Positions 1 through 10,215 are shown, counted from the stretch's first letter. The stretch: 64,000 nucleotides of DNA from Bacillota bacterium (GCA_023396095.1 JAEWXG010000027.1:79233-143232), one strand, 5' to 3'. Numbers and translations: made by a program. Notes: a model not told the origin generated them from the letters alone.

Positions 1-1341
1 AACTAAATCAAATTCTTTTTCTAATAATAAATTAATTGCTTTATATGCAGCATCAATAGGTCCCAAACTAGAAATTGCTACCCCTTCTTTCATCTGGCCT
101 TCACTTGTTTGAATCTTAATTGTTGAAGTATTTGTAATACTATTACTAGAAGTATTTAAGTAATAGATAAGTTTATATTCTTCTGGTATTTCAAATTGTT
201 TATTGTGCACTAATAATTCTAAATCATGATCCGTAACAGTTTTTTTAGCATCAGCTAAATGCTTAAACTCTTCAAAGATTTTATTTACTTCATCATCTTT
301 TAATGTAATACCCAATTCTTTATATCTTTCGATTAACGCATGTTTGCCAGAATGTTTTCCTAAAACGATTTTGTTCTTTGGAATACCAATATCTTGAGGA
401 GACATGATTTCATAAGTTGCCCTATTTGCTAAAACTCCATGTTGATGAACGCCTGATTCATGCGCAAAAGCATTATCTCCAATAACCGCTTTATTAGGTT
501 GTGTTTTGATGCCTGTAATTTTAGACAATAATTTACTGGTTGCGTAAATCTCTTGCGTTTTAATATTAGTATAAGCGTTATAATAATCAGCTCTTGTCTT
601 TAAATTCATAACAATTTCTTCAAGTGCTGCATTCCCTGCTCTTTCTCCAATCCCATTAATTGTACACTCTACTTGATTTGCTCCAACTTCGATCGCTGCC
701 AATGAATTTGCAACTCCCAACCCCAAGTCATTATGGCAATGAACAGATAAACAAATTTTATCGATATTCTTTACGTTGTTTTTTAAGTAAGTTACTAATT
801 TAGCCATTTCAATAGGAGATGTGTAGCCAACTGTATCTGGAATATTTACAACCTTTGCTCCAGCCTCAATTACTCTTTCTACGACTTTTGCTAAGAACTC
901 CCAATCACTTCTTGTTGCATCTTCTGCAGAAAATTCTACATTATCACAAAGTGACACAGCATATTTTACTTGCTCGTAACTAGTTTTTAAAACCTGTTCA
1001 CGCGTCATTTTTAATTTATATTCCATATGAATATCTGACGTTGCAAGAAACACGTGAATCCTTGGTTTTACTGCATCTTTAACTGCTTCATAAGCTGCAT
1101 CAATATCTTCTTTTTTAGCTCTCGCTAATGAAGCTACTTCAGCGTGCTTTACAACTCTAGCAATTTCTTTTACAGATGTGAAATCACCAGGTGAGGCAAT
1201 AGCAAAACCAGCTTCAATAACATCAACATTTAATGCATCAAGCTGTTTTGCCATCTCCAACTTTTCACTCATATTCATACTACAACCAGGCGATTGTTCT
1301 CCATCTCTTAATGTAGTATCAAATATTTTAACCTCTTTCAT
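1..1341 (-). CDS. leuA: 2-isopropylmalate synthase, C-terminus beyond left edge
   Basis: Catalyses the first committed step of leucine synthesis: acetyl-CoA plus 2-oxoisovalerate gives 2-isopropylmalate. I translated 447 codons on the minus strand with no stop before the edge, so the gene is cut by the window. It opens with the family signature DTTLRDGEQ, carries the metal-binding HCHNDLGLG motif near residue 200 and the GxNAFAHESGVHQHG-type segment near residue 300, so the TIM barrel is intact and the regulatory LeuA dimer domain has begun. The ATG at 1341 lies 10 bp after the ilvC stop, with GGTG upstream. It is the third gene of ilvN-ilvC-leuA and shares the attenuator ahead of ilvN. Confidence 0.95.
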   Translation of the reverse strand, partial: MKEVKIFDTTLRDGEQSPGCSMNMSEKLEMAKQLDALNVDVIEAGFAIASPGDFTSVKEIARVVKHAEVASLARAKKEDIDAAYEAVKDAVKPRIHVFLATSDIHMEYKLKMTREQVLKTSYEQVKYAVSLCDNVEFSAEDATRSDWEFLAKVVERVIEAGAKVVNIPDTVGYTSPIEMAKLVTYLKNNVKNIDKICLSVHCHNDLGLGVANSLAAIEVGANQVECTINGIGERAGNAALEEIVMNLKTRADYYNAYTNIKTQEIYATSKLLSKITGIKTQPNKAVIGDNAFAHESGVHQHGVLANRATYEIMSPQDIGIPKNKIVLGKHSGKHALIERYKELGITLKDDEVNKIFEEFKHLADAKKTVTDHDLELLVHNKQFEIPEEYKLIYYLNTSSNSITNTSTIKIQTSEGQMKEGVAISSLGPIDAAYKAINLLLEKEFDLV

Positions 1342-1351
1342 AAATCACCAA

Positions 1352-2871
<1,520 letters not shown>

Positions 2872-2882
2872 ATACATACTCC

Positions 2883-2917
2883 AAAAAAAAATCATTCCTC
2901 TTTGTAAGGAATGATTT
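2883..2917 (-). terminator. Attenuator terminator hairpin of the ilv operon
   Basis: On the minus strand a perfect 10-bp stem (AAATCATTCC / GGAATGATTT, 9-nt loop) is followed directly by nine T. It ends just 12 bases before the ilvN start codon, so it must be conditional. Its 5' arm can instead pair with a segment inside the upstream leader peptide gene, which makes it the 3:4 hairpin of a transcription attenuator. Confidence 0.9.
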
Positions 2918-2990
2918 ATGATTTTTACTTTTATCTTAGTTTATTAATAAAAACTTAACCAATAACCATCCCTTGCTTCTTTATAGCAAG
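2906..2990 (-). promoter_or_regulatory. Pause hairpin and antiterminator of the ilv attenuator
   Basis: Two competing structures are visible in the leader RNA. The 1:2 hairpin CTTGC/GCAAG (2972-2990) overlaps the leader codons. The 2:3 antiterminator pairs AAGGGATGGTT (2964-2974) with AATCATTCCTT (2906-2916), 11 continuous pairs of which two are G-U. The 2:3 pairing uses up the 5' arm of the terminator. A ribosome stalled on the Ile/Leu codons leaves segment 2 free to pair with 3. A ribosome at the leader stop (2955-2957) covers segment 2, so the terminator forms. This follows the enterobacterial logic; pairing was read by eye, not folded by program. Confidence 0.85.
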
Positions 2991-3035
2991 TAGTATAATT
3001 ATTGATATGACTAAATTTTTATTAGATTTTAACAT
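2955..3035 (-). CDS. ilv leader peptide, 26 aa, Ile/Leu/Val-rich
   Basis: A 26-codon minus-strand frame starting ATG-TTA and ending TAA. Its core reads LVISIIILLAI: nine of eleven residues are leucine, isoleucine or valine, using ATA, ATT, CTA, CTT, TTA and GTC codons. A V-I pair follows near the end. The upstream sequence has GAGAG about eight bases before ATG and a stronger AGGAG about 15 bases before. The position between an ilv promoter and a terminator that precedes ilvN, plus the composition, marks it as an attenuation leader peptide that senses charged tRNAs for the three branched-chain amino acids. It would have no function as a protein. Confidence 0.85.
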   Translation of the reverse strand: MLKSNKNLVISIIILLAIKKQGMVIG

Positions 3036-3068
3036 ATTTAAAACTCTCGTCTCCTAAATATATCTCAT

Positions 3069-3098
3069 ATTCTAGCACGCTAAAATATTATGTGTCAA
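3069..3098 (-). promoter_or_regulatory. Probable ilv operon promoter
   Basis: Minus-strand TTGACA (3093-3098), 18 bp, then TAGAAT (3069-3074). Transcription would begin around 3062, about 27 bases before the leader peptide ATG, which is consistent with a short 5' end leading straight into the attenuator. Confidence 0.7.
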
Positions 3099-3147
3099 TT
3101 AATATGTGAAAAAAAAATTCACTCTTTTTTAACTTAAAATTCACTAA

Positions 3148-5133
3148 TCAGTTCAATGTTACATCCTGTAATTTAATCTGATAATTTAAAATAGTTGGAT
3201 CATTTTTTAAAATTTGTTTATCATCTTCTGATAAAGAATCTATTATTTGACGAGCATTTTTTATTAGTTTTTCATCTATAACAAACGGATAGGCATTAGT
3301 TCCAGATTGATTATATCCAAAAAAATCACCATAGCCTCTAAGTTGCGCATCGATATTTGCTAATTCAAAACCATTATTAGACGTTTGCATTGCTTCTAAT
3401 CTCTTATTTTCTTTATCTGTTGATACTAAATAACAAATTGCACTACTTCCATCTCTACCTATTCTGCCTCTCAATTGGTGTAACGTTGCTAAACCAAAAT
3501 AATCTGCATCAAATATCACCATTATATTAACATCTTTAATATCAATACCAACTTCTATTACGGTTGTTGAAATTATTATATTAATCTTATTGTCTTTAAA
3601 TTGCTCAAGTAATAAATTCCTTTCCTCTGCTTTAATTTTTCCATGTATATAACCAATTTGACTAACATTAAACCCATTATCTAATAAAGCAGTATATATC
3701 GACTGAATTGAGTCAATTTCGTCACCATCCGGTGCCTCAATCCTTGGACAAACTAAATATACTTTTTCTCCTTTTTGAGTTTGTTCCAATAAATATTTCA
3801 TCAAATTATTTTTTAGTGAAGCATCAACGACTTTAGTCCTAACATTTGATAAATTCTCTTCTCTTTTTTCAATAGTGGATATTTGCAATTCTCCAGCAAA
3901 CATCAATGAAATCGTTCGAGGTATTGGGGTTGCACTCATTGTTAAAATATCAATATTTTCCATTTTCCTTTCTAAAGCTGCTTTTTGTTTAACTCCAAAC
4001 TTATGAACTTCATCAACTATTATTAATTTCAAATTATTAAATTTAACACTATCTTGAAGAACAGAGTGCGTCCCTATAACAAGCTTAATTTCACCATTGT
4101 TTATTAAATCAATTATTTTCTTTTTATTCTTTGTCGAACTTGTTAACAATGTTATCTCGTCATCTTTTACAAAACCATTTAAAAATTTCATTGCATTAAT
4201 AAAATGTTGATTGGCTAAAATTTCTGTAGGGGCCATTAAGGCTACTTGAAAACCACAATTTATCATTAGCAAAGAAATAATAAAGGAAATAATTGTTTTA
4301 CCGGAACCCACATCTCCAACAAGCATTCTATTCATTCTTTTATTACTTTGCATTGATTCTATAATCTCATTTAAAGCACAATTTTGAGAATCCGTAAGTT
4401 TGAATGGTAAGCTGCTTAAATAAGTTTTTAGTAATATTTCATCCAAAGTAAAGTCTTTTTTAATATTATCTTCTTTATTTACTAAGTTATATGCAAAAAT
4501 GGCTTTAATAATTTTTTCCAGAGCAACACGCTCATTCCCTTTTTTTGCATCATCTAATGTTTCTGGCGTATGAATCAATTTATAGGCTTCGCTTAAAGTA
4601 ATATCGGTCATTTTATCAACGATATTTTCTTTAAAAAAAGGCTTTTCTAGTGCATTTTTTATATATGAATAAAAATTTGTTTGATTAATTACATTTTTAG
4701 TCCTATATATTGGCAAAATTCCTTTATAACGTTTGGTATTATTGATATCGTCAATAGAAGGATTTATAAATTTTCTTTTGTTATCCTTAATAGTAATTTT
4801 TCCAAAAAAATAAAATTCACTATTTTTCTTTAATATATTTGATAAATATGGTTGATTAAACCATTCAACTTCTATAACTCCTGTATCATCTGCTATATAG
4901 TTTCTTATTACCTGGAAATTTCTTCGTATATATTGCACTTTAATAGGATTTAATAAACAACCTTTAATTAAAACATATTCTCCAGGTTTCACATTATTAA
5001 TTAATGTAACTTTCGATAAATCATAATATTTTGCTGGAAGATATAATAAAAGGTCCTCAAAAGAAATTATACCAAGTTGATTTAATTTCTCCTGTGTGAC
5101 CTTTCCTACGCCTTTAATATCTGTTAATTGCAT
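3148..5133 (-). CDS. recG: ATP-dependent DNA helicase RecG
   Basis: Branch-migration helicase that remodels stalled replication forks and Holliday junctions. N-terminal wedge domain (about residues 1-230, beginning IKGVGKVTQEKLNQLGI), then a superfamily 2 motor with Walker A GDVGSGKT, Walker B DEVHKFG, motif III SATPIPRT and the C-terminal helicase motif QLRGRIGRDG. Walker B is usually DEQHRFG in RecG, so Q-to-V and R-to-K are deviations. The frame extends to an ATG at 5181 inside fakA, but the ATG at 5133, two bases past the fakA stop, gives the family N-terminus and the normal length (661 aa). Neither start has a clear ribosome site. Confidence 0.93.
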   Translation of the reverse strand: MQLTDIKGVGKVTQEKLNQLGIISFEDLLLYLPAKYYDLSKVTLINNVKPGEYVLIKGCLLNPIKVQYIRRNFQVIRNYIADDTGVIEVEWFNQPYLSNILKKNSEFYFFGKITIKDNKRKFINPSIDDINNTKRYKGILPIYRTKNVINQTNFYSYIKNALEKPFFKENIVDKMTDITLSEAYKLIHTPETLDDAKKGNERVALEKIIKAIFAYNLVNKEDNIKKDFTLDEILLKTYLSSLPFKLTDSQNCALNEIIESMQSNKRMNRMLVGDVGSGKTIISFIISLLMINCGFQVALMAPTEILANQHFINAMKFLNGFVKDDEITLLTSSTKNKKKIIDLINNGEIKLVIGTHSVLQDSVKFNNLKLIIVDEVHKFGVKQKAALERKMENIDILTMSATPIPRTISLMFAGELQISTIEKREENLSNVRTKVVDASLKNNLMKYLLEQTQKGEKVYLVCPRIEAPDGDEIDSIQSIYTALLDNGFNVSQIGYIHGKIKAEERNLLLEQFKDNKINIIISTTVIEVGIDIKDVNIMVIFDADYFGLATLHQLRGRIGRDGSSAICYLVSTDKENKRLEAMQTSNNGFELANIDAQLRGYGDFFGYNQSGTNAYPFVIDEKLIKNARQIIDSLSEDDKQILKNDPTILNYQIKLQDVTLN

Positions 5134-5134
5134 T

Positions 5135-6781
5135 CTATTCAATCGATAAGAAGTAGAAATAATGAGGTTGACCACCTGCATTCACTATAACTTCAAAATC
5201 TTTATATTTATTTTCAATTTTTTTCTTTAATTCTTCTGCCTGCTCTTTTGTTACTTTGTCCCCATAGTATAATGTAATAATTTCACTATCTTCATCTTTA
5301 AGCGCATCAATTAAATCTATAACAACTTGATCAACATCAGAACCTTTAGTTAAGATCTTCTTATCATCTAGGCCTATAATATCGCCTTCTTCTAAACTCA
5401 ACCCATCAATTTTAGTTTTACGTACAGCATGAGTTACTTGTCCATAAATTATATCTTTGTAGGTTTTGTTCATGTTTTTAATGTTGTCTTTAAATGTTAA
5501 TTCATCATCAAAAGCTAAAACAGCTTTAATCCCTTGCAAAACATTAATAGTTGGTATAATCTCAATATTTTTCTCGGATAACTCTTTTGCTTGTTGAGCT
5601 GCCATAATGATATTTTTGTTATTAGGCATTATGATGATATTGTCAGAGTTTATTCTTTGAATACTTGATAAAATATCTTCAACGCTAGGATTCATTGTCT
5701 GCCCACCTTCAACAATTTGGCTTACTCCCAATTCTTTAAATATATTTTTAATACCTTCTCCAACACAAATAGTCATTAAAGCCATCTCTTTTTTAGGTGT
5801 ACTAGCAATCTTTCTTCTAATTACCCTATTTTGCTCTCTCATGTTTTCAATTTTTATTTTATCTATTTCACCTAATTGTAAAGCAAAATTTAAAGCTCTA
5901 TTTGGTTGATTTGTATGCACGTGAACTTTAATTAAAGATAAATCCCCAATACAAATTACACTGTCACCAATAGTTGATAACCTATCACGTAATCTTGATA
6001 TATCTTCTTCCGTAACAGTATCCTTTATTTGAATAACAAAATATTCAGTACAATATCCATATTTAATCTCACCCAAGCAATTAATAATTGCATCATTAGT
6101 GTCTGCAGTTAAATTCATGGCTTCTGCTACAGGAATATTTTCTTCTTGCGGCTTTGTCCCAACTATTTCTTCACCAAGTAAGCCTTTTAACATACCAGTA
6201 AACACAGAAATTAATCCACGTCCACCAGCATCAACAACACCTGCTTGCTTTAATATTGGCAACATTTCAGGTGTTTTTGCTAATATTTCTTCACCTTTTT
6301 GTACAACTTCCTTTAAAAAAGTCTCAACTGAACTATATCTAATTGCAAGAGATTTTGACTGTTCCGCCATATATCTTATTACAGTCAATATAGTACCTTC
6401 TTTAGGAATTTTTACAGCAGCATATGCCACATCAGTTGCTCTAACTAATGCCTGCGCAAAAATCTTAGACGTGATCTTTTTATAATCAGAAAATATATCT
6501 GATAACCCCTTAAAAATTTGTGATAATATGACTCCTGAATTTCCATGAGCTCCTCTTAGCGCCCCGTACGCAAAACTATGCATCAATTGATCCATTTCAT
6601 TGGTGTCTGAATTTTTTATTTCGTGTTCCGCTGTAGATATAGTCATGAACATGTTAGTCCCTGTATCTCCATCTGGAACAGGAAAAACATTTAAGGAATC
6701 CAAAAGATCTTTATCTGCTTCCAGCTGTCTAACAGCAGAATGAAGCATTATTTTGACTTCATTTATTGAAATTTCTTTCAT
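5135..6781 (-). CDS. fakA: DAK2/DhaL-domain protein, fatty acid kinase FakA-like (YloV)
   Basis: ATP-binding subunit of the bacterial fatty acid kinase, which phosphorylates exogenous fatty acids held by a FakB (DegV-type) partner so that they can enter phospholipid synthesis. 548 aa: DhaL-type kinase domain at about 1-200 with the Mg/ATP motif NVFPVPDGDTGTNM near residue 30 and the glycine-rich GALRGAHGNSGVILSQ; then the middle and C-terminal domains of the YloV family (HVHTNQPN near residue 290). ATG has GGAG upstream. It lies between asp23 and recG, the same order as yloU-yloV-recG in Bacillus, though sdaAB genes are absent here. The FakA role is inferred from family. Confidence 0.88.
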   Translation of the reverse strand: MKEISINEVKIMLHSAVRQLEADKDLLDSLNVFPVPDGDTGTNMFMTISTAEHEIKNSDTNEMDQLMHSFAYGALRGAHGNSGVILSQIFKGLSDIFSDYKKITSKIFAQALVRATDVAYAAVKIPKEGTILTVIRYMAEQSKSLAIRYSSVETFLKEVVQKGEEILAKTPEMLPILKQAGVVDAGGRGLISVFTGMLKGLLGEEIVGTKPQEENIPVAEAMNLTADTNDAIINCLGEIKYGYCTEYFVIQIKDTVTEEDISRLRDRLSTIGDSVICIGDLSLIKVHVHTNQPNRALNFALQLGEIDKIKIENMREQNRVIRRKIASTPKKEMALMTICVGEGIKNIFKELGVSQIVEGGQTMNPSVEDILSSIQRINSDNIIIMPNNKNIIMAAQQAKELSEKNIEIIPTINVLQGIKAVLAFDDELTFKDNIKNMNKTYKDIIYGQVTHAVRKTKIDGLSLEEGDIIGLDDKKILTKGSDVDQVVIDLIDALKDEDSEIITLYYGDKVTKEQAEELKKKIENKYKDFEVIVNAGGQPHYFYFLSIE

Positions 6782-6804
6782 TATTAACTCCGTATTTTGT
6801 AGGG

Positions 6805-7158
6805 TTAATTCAATTGTAACCCTGTTATATGGATGTTTACATTATCAACTCTCATGTTCGTAAATTTATCAACATGGTACTCAATCGTGTCCTTCAAACT
6901 CTTCTTAACAGAATCAAGGTTAACACCATTTTTCAAAACAACATAAACATCTATATTTACTTTATTGCTAATTGTTTCAACTTTTATTCCTTTACCAATA
7001 GGCTCTTTTTTTAAAAGATAGCTAATCTTCTCGGTTAAGGTTACTGGAGACATTTCTATGACGCCATAGCATTCAATAGCAGCATGACTGGCAATCTCTG
7101 CAATTACTTTTTCATTTATGATAATTTTGCCTAATTTGTTATTAGTTTGAACTGCCAC
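6805..7158 (-). CDS. Asp23/Gls24 family envelope protein (YloU-like)
   Basis: 117 aa with the alkaline-shock (Asp23) fold: an N-terminal strand-helix segment IINEKVIAEIASHAAIECYG and the conserved DVYVVLKNGVNLDSVKKSL segment. The family associates with the cell envelope and its molecular role is not settled. It starts at GTG with AGGAG six bases before. It precedes fakA by 23 bp, as yloU precedes yloV in Bacillus, and the pairing suggests a link to lipid or envelope homeostasis. No signal peptide or membrane segment is visible. Confidence 0.9.
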   Translation of the reverse strand: MAVQTNNKLGKIIINEKVIAEIASHAAIECYGVIEMSPVTLTEKISYLLKKEPIGKGIKVETISNKVNIDVYVVLKNGVNLDSVKKSLKDTIEYHVDKFTNMRVDNVNIHITGLQLN

Positions 7159-7685
7159 GTATAGTCTCCTTATATTTTTATATATATATTATCATAAAAA
7201 GATTAACACTAGCAAACATCTAGGAAAAATTAACTACTTTGCAAAGTGCAAATTTAATATTAAAATGCAAAAAGCTAATTTAAAAGCTAGTTTTTTTAAT
7301 TTTATCGCTATTTTTAGTATTATTTATCATAATAATATTTATCTATAATATTATTGCTTTATTTTAAAATTTTTTTAAAAAAATAGGGAGTTGGATATTA
7401 TGTAAACAAAAAATAACAGGCTATTCTTTTAAAATTCTACACCCTAAACTTCTTATCTAAATGTTAAAAATATTCAATTTATATGTAACCATTTTGATTA
7501 AAATTCATACTATTTTTATCAAAAAAAACTATTAGCAAATTTTTAGTTTAAAACAGAAGCACTTTAAAAAATTTAATTTTACAACTTTTGAAATATAGAA
7601 ATAACTAAAAATTGCCTATATCTCACTCTTTATATTATATTTATATTTTCATTTTTTCATAACAACATTTATTAATAAGATTTTG
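7159..7685. other. Long AT-rich divergent intergenic region
   Basis: About 530 bp of very AT-rich sequence between asp23 (minus) and rpmB (plus). It must hold the promoter of the asp23-fakA-recG group. I saw only short AT palindromes (for example around 7264-7298) and no open frame of convincing composition, no RNA motif and no repeat copy elsewhere in the window. It is unusually long for this compact chromosome. Confidence 0.5.
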
Positions 7686-7714
7686 TTGCATTGATGTCCC
7701 TAAAATGTTAAAAT
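7686..7714 (+). promoter_or_regulatory. Probable rpmB promoter
   Basis: TTGCAT (7686-7691), 17 bp, TAAAAT (7709-7714), ending 37 bp before the rpmB ATG. A strong ribosome site GGAGGTG follows at 7741-7747. Confidence 0.65.
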
Positions 7715-7751
7715 CTACTAGTATCATTTTGCAAGAGATTGGAGGTGTGTT

Positions 7752-7940
7752 ATGTCAAGAGTATGTTCAGTATGCGAAAAAGGTCAAATGACTGGCAATA
7801 ATGTTAGCCACTCAAACCGTAAAAGTAGAAGAGCTTGGGCTGCTAACGTTCAGAAAGTTAAAATCATTAAAAATGGTGTTGAAACATCTGAATATGTTTG
7901 CACTAGATGTCTTCGCTCAGGCAAAGTAGAAAGAGCTTAG
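7752..7940 (+). CDS. rpmB: 50S ribosomal protein L28
   Basis: 62 aa, matching L28 end to end: N-terminal MSRVCSVCEKGQMTGNNVSHS with the CxxC zinc pair (residues 5 and 8), the basic NRKSRRAW segment and a C-terminal CTRCLRSGKVERA carrying the second CxxC. It is therefore a four-cysteine, zinc-binding form. It is transcribed divergently from asp23, as in Bacillus, and is followed by a terminator shared with thiN. Confidence 0.97.
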   Translation: MSRVCSVCEKGQMTGNNVSHSNRKSRRAWAANVQKVKIIKNGVETSEYVCTRCLRSGKVERA

Positions 7941-7965
7941 TTTTTTATTGTCTATTATAAAATTA

Positions 7966-7993
7966 AAAAGTTAATGTTCAAACATTAACTTTT
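7966..7993. terminator. Bidirectional terminator between rpmB and thiN
   Basis: Perfect 13-bp stem AAAAGTTAATGTT / AACATTAACTTTT with a 2-nt loop, flanked by A- and T-runs. It lies between convergent rpmB and thiN and can serve both. Confidence 0.85.
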
Positions 7994-7996
7994 TTA

Positions 7997-8605
7997 TTAT
8001 TCTTTAGTCACAAAAATAAGACCATCACCTTTTTCTATTTCAATTTCAATATAATCCGCAGTTGCTATATTAGATAGCCCCAAAGAAATATTTTTATAAT
8101 CTAAACTTTTATTATCGTATTTATAAAGCAAGTTTTTAGATGAAGTAATTAAACTATCACTAGACGGAAAAATTGATACAATATCTCCTTTCGACACATT
8201 TATCCCTTTAATTCCCTGCGAATAATATATTATCTTAAAATTATCCCCTCTGCCTTCTATATCTAATTTATTGCGTCCACCAAAAACGATAAGAGCAATA
8301 TTGCAATATATGTGATCTATTCTACCGCCATCAATCCCATATAAATATACTTTTTGAAAGCCTCTTTTTTTCGCCTCCAAAATAGCAGCTTCACCATCAG
8401 AAAAATTTTTATTTTTTTTGTATTTAACACGCTCTACATCAGGATAAATATTTTTTTTCAAGTCAAAAGAATCAAAATCACCTAAAATTAAATTTGGCTT
8501 AATTCCCTGTTTGATCAATTCTCTTAAGCCACCATCGACAGCAATGAAATACTCCCCATTTATTTTTACATTAATTTCGGAATTAAGGATTATAGCTACT
8601 ATCAT
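7997..8605 (-). CDS. thiN: Thiamine diphosphokinase
   Basis: Transfers pyrophosphate from ATP to thiamine, giving thiamine diphosphate. 202 aa, TPK family: the DGGLRELIKQGIKPNLILGDFDS segment near residues 24-46 carries the conserved GDFDS metal motif, and YLYGIDGGRIDHIYCNIAL near residue 108 carries the GxRxDH signature. The C-terminal thiamine-binding beta domain is present. It begins 2 bp after rpe and is the last gene of the long yicC-to-thiN cluster, the same end as in Bacillus. Confidence 0.92.
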   Translation of the reverse strand: MIVAIILNSEINVKINGEYFIAVDGGLRELIKQGIKPNLILGDFDSFDLKKNIYPDVERVKYKKNKNFSDGEAAILEAKKRGFQKVYLYGIDGGRIDHIYCNIALIVFGGRNKLDIEGRGDNFKIIYYSQGIKGINVSKGDIVSIFPSSDSLITSSKNLLYKYDNKSLDYKNISLGLSNIATADYIEIEIEKGDGLIFVTKE

Positions 8606-8607
8606 AA

Positions 8608-9252
8608 CTATCTTTTTAAAAGTTTTATTGCTTCTTTTGGATCTTCAACGTTATATACAGCAGAACCTGCAACAACAACATTAACTCCAGCATTCGTAAC
8701 TTTTTCAACATTTTCAACTGTAATTCCACCATCAATTTCAAGTTCAATATCTCTATTACCTATTAAGGCTTTAGCTTCATGAATTTTATCAAAAACAGAT
8801 TCAATAAATTTTTGTCCTCCAAAACCAGGAAAAACACTCATTAAAAGCAAAATATCAATTTCATCTATATATTTTGCAATACTACTTATTGGAACATCTG
8901 GATTAACAACCAAACCAGCCTTAACACCTCTTGCACGAATTCTTCTCAATGTTTCTACAACGTTTTCACAAACATTTGGATGAAAAGTAATTATATTTGC
9001 CCCAGCATCAACAAATCTATCTACATATTTTTCTGGAGAAACAATCATTAAATGGACATCTAGCGGTAATGATGTATATTTTTTTATAGCTTTAATCATT
9101 GGCATACCAAAGGTAATATTGTTTACAAATACACCATCCATTACATCACAATGAATATAATTAGCACCCCATTTTTCTGTTTTTTGTATAGCCTCACCCA
9201 TATTCGCAAAGTCAGCAGATAAAATAGATGGTGACACCTTAACTTTCTTCAT
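8608..9252 (-). CDS. rpe: Ribulose-phosphate 3-epimerase
   Basis: Interconverts ribulose-5-phosphate and xylulose-5-phosphate in the pentose phosphate pathway. 214 aa TIM barrel. Metal ligands and catalytic acids are seen in HCDVMDGVFVNNITFG (residues 34-49), DVHLMI (about 64) and the EIDGGI segment near residue 170; the phosphate-binding VVAGSAVY loop is near 193. ATG with AGGG upstream. It lies 84 bp downstream of rsgA, with no evident terminator between them. Confidence 0.97.
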   Translation of the reverse strand: MKKVKVSPSILSADFANMGEAIQKTEKWGANYIHCDVMDGVFVNNITFGMPMIKAIKKYTSLPLDVHLMIVSPEKYVDRFVDAGANIITFHPNVCENVVETLRRIRARGVKAGLVVNPDVPISSIAKYIDEIDILLLMSVFPGFGGQKFIESVFDKIHEAKALIGNRDIELEIDGGITVENVEKVTNAGVNVVVAGSAVYNVEDPKEAIKLLKR

Positions 9253-9336
9253 AATAATCCCTCACAGTTTTTTATTATTCCCACTAATATTATACATACA
9301 TTCATATGCATTAGGCAAAAAAACATTTTTTATGTT

Positions 9337-10215
9337 TTAACTATATTTTTTTACCTCTTTATTTGATATTTCGTTATATAACTTCAAATATCTATCATAT
9401 CTATCTTTATTAATTTTATTCTCTAAAAGAGCTTGTTTTATGCCACAATTTCTCTCATTTATATGCACACAATCTAAAAACTCGCACTTGTTGCTGTACT
9501 CATTAAATTCTAAATAGTAATTCTTTAATTTTTGACTATCTATATTAGATAATTCAAAAGATGAAAACCCACACGTATCAATGATTTTCGCATCATTATT
9601 AATGTCAATTATTTCAATAGTTCGAGTAGTATTTTTCCCTCGTTGAATCTTTTTAGAGATTTCCCCTGTTTTCAACAAGTACTCATCCCCTAAAATAGCA
9701 TTAATTAAAGAACTTTTTCCAACTGCTGATTGCCCTGATAAAACTGTTAATTTCCCATTTAAACATCCTCTCACTTTATCAATATCAATATTATTTAATG
9801 AGGATACCGCCAAATAATTAACCGTGTCACAATATTGCTCTTTAAGTTGCTTTTCAATCAATTTTGCTTTTTTTAAATCTGATTTGTTTAAAACCACTAA
9901 AGATGGTATCCCTTTATTTAAAAGAGAAATTAATTGTTTGTCTAATACATAAAAATCAGGATAAGGTACTGGAGCAAGGACAATAATAGCTTGATCTACA
10001 TTGGATACATATGGTCTTATCAAGATGTTTTTTCTTTCAAGTATCTTTTCAATAATGTATTCATCATTTTCAAAAGAAAGTTCCACATAGTCGCCAACAT
10101 AAATCTCTTCTTCTAATTTAATAACGCCTCTAGCTTTTGCAACAACTATACCAGCGTGGTTTAGCTTGACCCAAAATAATCCTCCGACTTCTTTGTATAC
10201 CTGCCCTTTAATCAC
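9337..10215 (-). CDS. rsgA: Small ribosomal subunit biogenesis GTPase RsgA
   Basis: Circularly permuted GTPase that checks late 30S maturation. 292 aa: N-terminal OB fold (about 1-70); then motifs in permuted order, NKSD (G4) near 125, GQSAVGKSSLIN (G1) near 161, DTCGFSS (G3) near 213; and a C-terminal zinc-binding cluster CEFLDCVHINERNCG. The GTG start overlaps the rlmN stop by 4 nt (GTGA) and has GGAG upstream. In Bacillus, prpC and prkC stand between rlmN and this gene; here they are missing. Confidence 0.95.
   Translation of the reverse strand: MIKGQVYKEVGGLFWVKLNHAGIVVAKARGVIKLEEEIYVGDYVELSFENDEYIIEKILERKNILIRPYVSNVDQAIIVLAPVPYPDFYVLDKQLISLLNKGIPSLVVLNKSDLKKAKLIEKQLKEQYCDTVNYLAVSSLNNIDIDKVRGCLNGKLTVLSGQSAVGKSSLINAILGDEYLLKTGEISKKIQRGKNTTRTIEIIDINNDAKIIDTCGFSSFELSNIDSQKLKNYYLEFNEYSNKCEFLDCVHINERNCGIKQALLENKINKDRYDRYLKLYNEISNKEVKKYS

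Noticed and set aside
2872..2895. Earlier ATG (2895) for ilvN
   Set aside because: It would put the start codon inside the attenuator terminator stem; the ATG at 2871 has a proper ribosome site.
3103..3128. GTGAA / TTCAC hairpin as recG terminator
   Set aside because: Only five pairs with an A-rich loop; no good T-run on the minus strand.
5134..5181. Upstream ATG (5181) for recG inside fakA
   Set aside because: It adds 16 residues that do not fit the RecG N-terminus; the ATG at 5133 gives the standard start.
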